A stretch of DNA of 64,000 nt from Rhodosorus marinus. Its lineage: Eukaryota > Rhodophyta > Stylonematophyceae > Stylonematales > Stylonemataceae. The stretch is from assembly GCA_029953675.1 (NCBI GenBank), contig JAMWBK010000008.1:2053291-2117290 (forward strand), given 5' to 3'. Shown here piece by piece: positions 63,557-64,000 of the stretch (positions within the stretch are counted from its first letter, which is position 1; every line of letters starts with the position of its first letter). The notes below the pieces were generated by a model. It was not told the origin of the DNA and did no database searches. It saw only the letters and a list, made by a program, of their open reading frames with translations. The translations under genes were made by a program, and so were the position numbers.

Positions 63557-64000
63557 GTTACGTTAGTCTGGGGTTACGTTAGTCTGGGGTTACGTTAGTC
63601 TGGGGTTACGTTAGTCTGGGGTTACGTTAGTCTGGGGTTACGTTAGTCTGGGGTTACGTTAGTCTGGGGTTACGCTAGTCTGGGGTTACGTTAGTCTGGG
63701 GTTACGTTAGTCTGGGGTTACGTTAGTCTGGGGTTACGTTAGTCTGGGGTTACGTTAGTCTGGGGTTACGTTAGTCTGGGGTTACGTTAGTCTGGGGTTA
63801 CGTTAGTCTGGGGTTACGTTAGTCTGGGGTTACGTTAGTCTGGGGTTACGTTAGTCTGGGGTTACGTTAGTCTGGGGTTACGTTAGTCTGGGGTTACGTT
63901 AGTCTGGGGTTACGTTAGTCTGGGGTTACGTTAGTCTGGGGTTACGTTAGTCTGGGGTTACGTTAGTCTGGGGTTACGTTAGTCTGGGGTTACGTTAGTC
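63557..64000 (+). repeat. Tandem 16-bp G-rich array, probable telomere or subtelomere
   Basis: 27.75 copies of GTTACGTTAGTCTGGG to the last base of the window, with one substitution (T to C at 63675). The G-rich strand points right. Confidence 0.95.

Overview
This is eukaryotic nuclear DNA from an organism I cannot name, most likely a unicellular alga or other protist. Several genes encode secreted proteins. Two of them have GT-AG introns of 79-359 nt, all in phase 0. There are no operons, no bacterial gene layout and no rRNA or tRNA genes that I could see. Retroelements fill most of the window.

Mobile elements. Three related groups of non-LTR retrotransposons (LINEs) have an ORF2 with a reverse transcriptase, a C-terminal CCHC zinc finger and a restriction-like endonuclease (RLE). 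I call them A/B, C and T. A copies: A1 (1-4895, both ORFs open), A2 (19477-24504, ORF2 with a late nonsense codon), A3 (43628-48386, minus, decayed), A4 and A5 (54447-56681, 5' truncated), plus a fragment at 39659-39871. B copies are older: B1 (41463-50098, split by A3), B2 and B3 (15778-18845), B4 (34007-34412) and a cluster at 52815-53760. C copies are short 5'-truncated 3' ends scattered everywhere; the longest is 36937-38480. T copies are T1 (50104-51450), T2 (60605-61754) and T3 (61794-63556). A complete Ty1/copia element (25530-30063) has near-identical 300-bp LTRs, and a short hAT-like MITE sits at 36557-36669.

Host genes. Gene 1 (5012-6507, minus) and gene 2 (9038-12783, minus, 12 exons by my splice model) belong to one family of secreted cysteine-rich proteins in which each small Cys domain is an exon. 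A third relative (39194-40432, plus) joins the same domains to an RTX-type nonapeptide repeat domain; it lacks its 5' part and a LINE has split one exon. Gene 4 (31741-33801) is a secreted protein ending in a regular cysteine ladder. Gene 5 (59203-60297) is a secreted, possibly propeller-like protein and is the last gene before the right end.

Right end. From 60585 the sequence alternates between T-element pieces and a 16-bp G-rich unit (TTAGTCTGGGGTTACG), ending in about 28 nearly perfect copies that run off the window. The G-rich strand runs 5' to 3' toward the right, as at a chromosome end. Both T copies stop inside ORF2 exactly where the repeat starts. I read this as a subtelomere with telomere-associated LINEs; this is inference and needs a longer contig.
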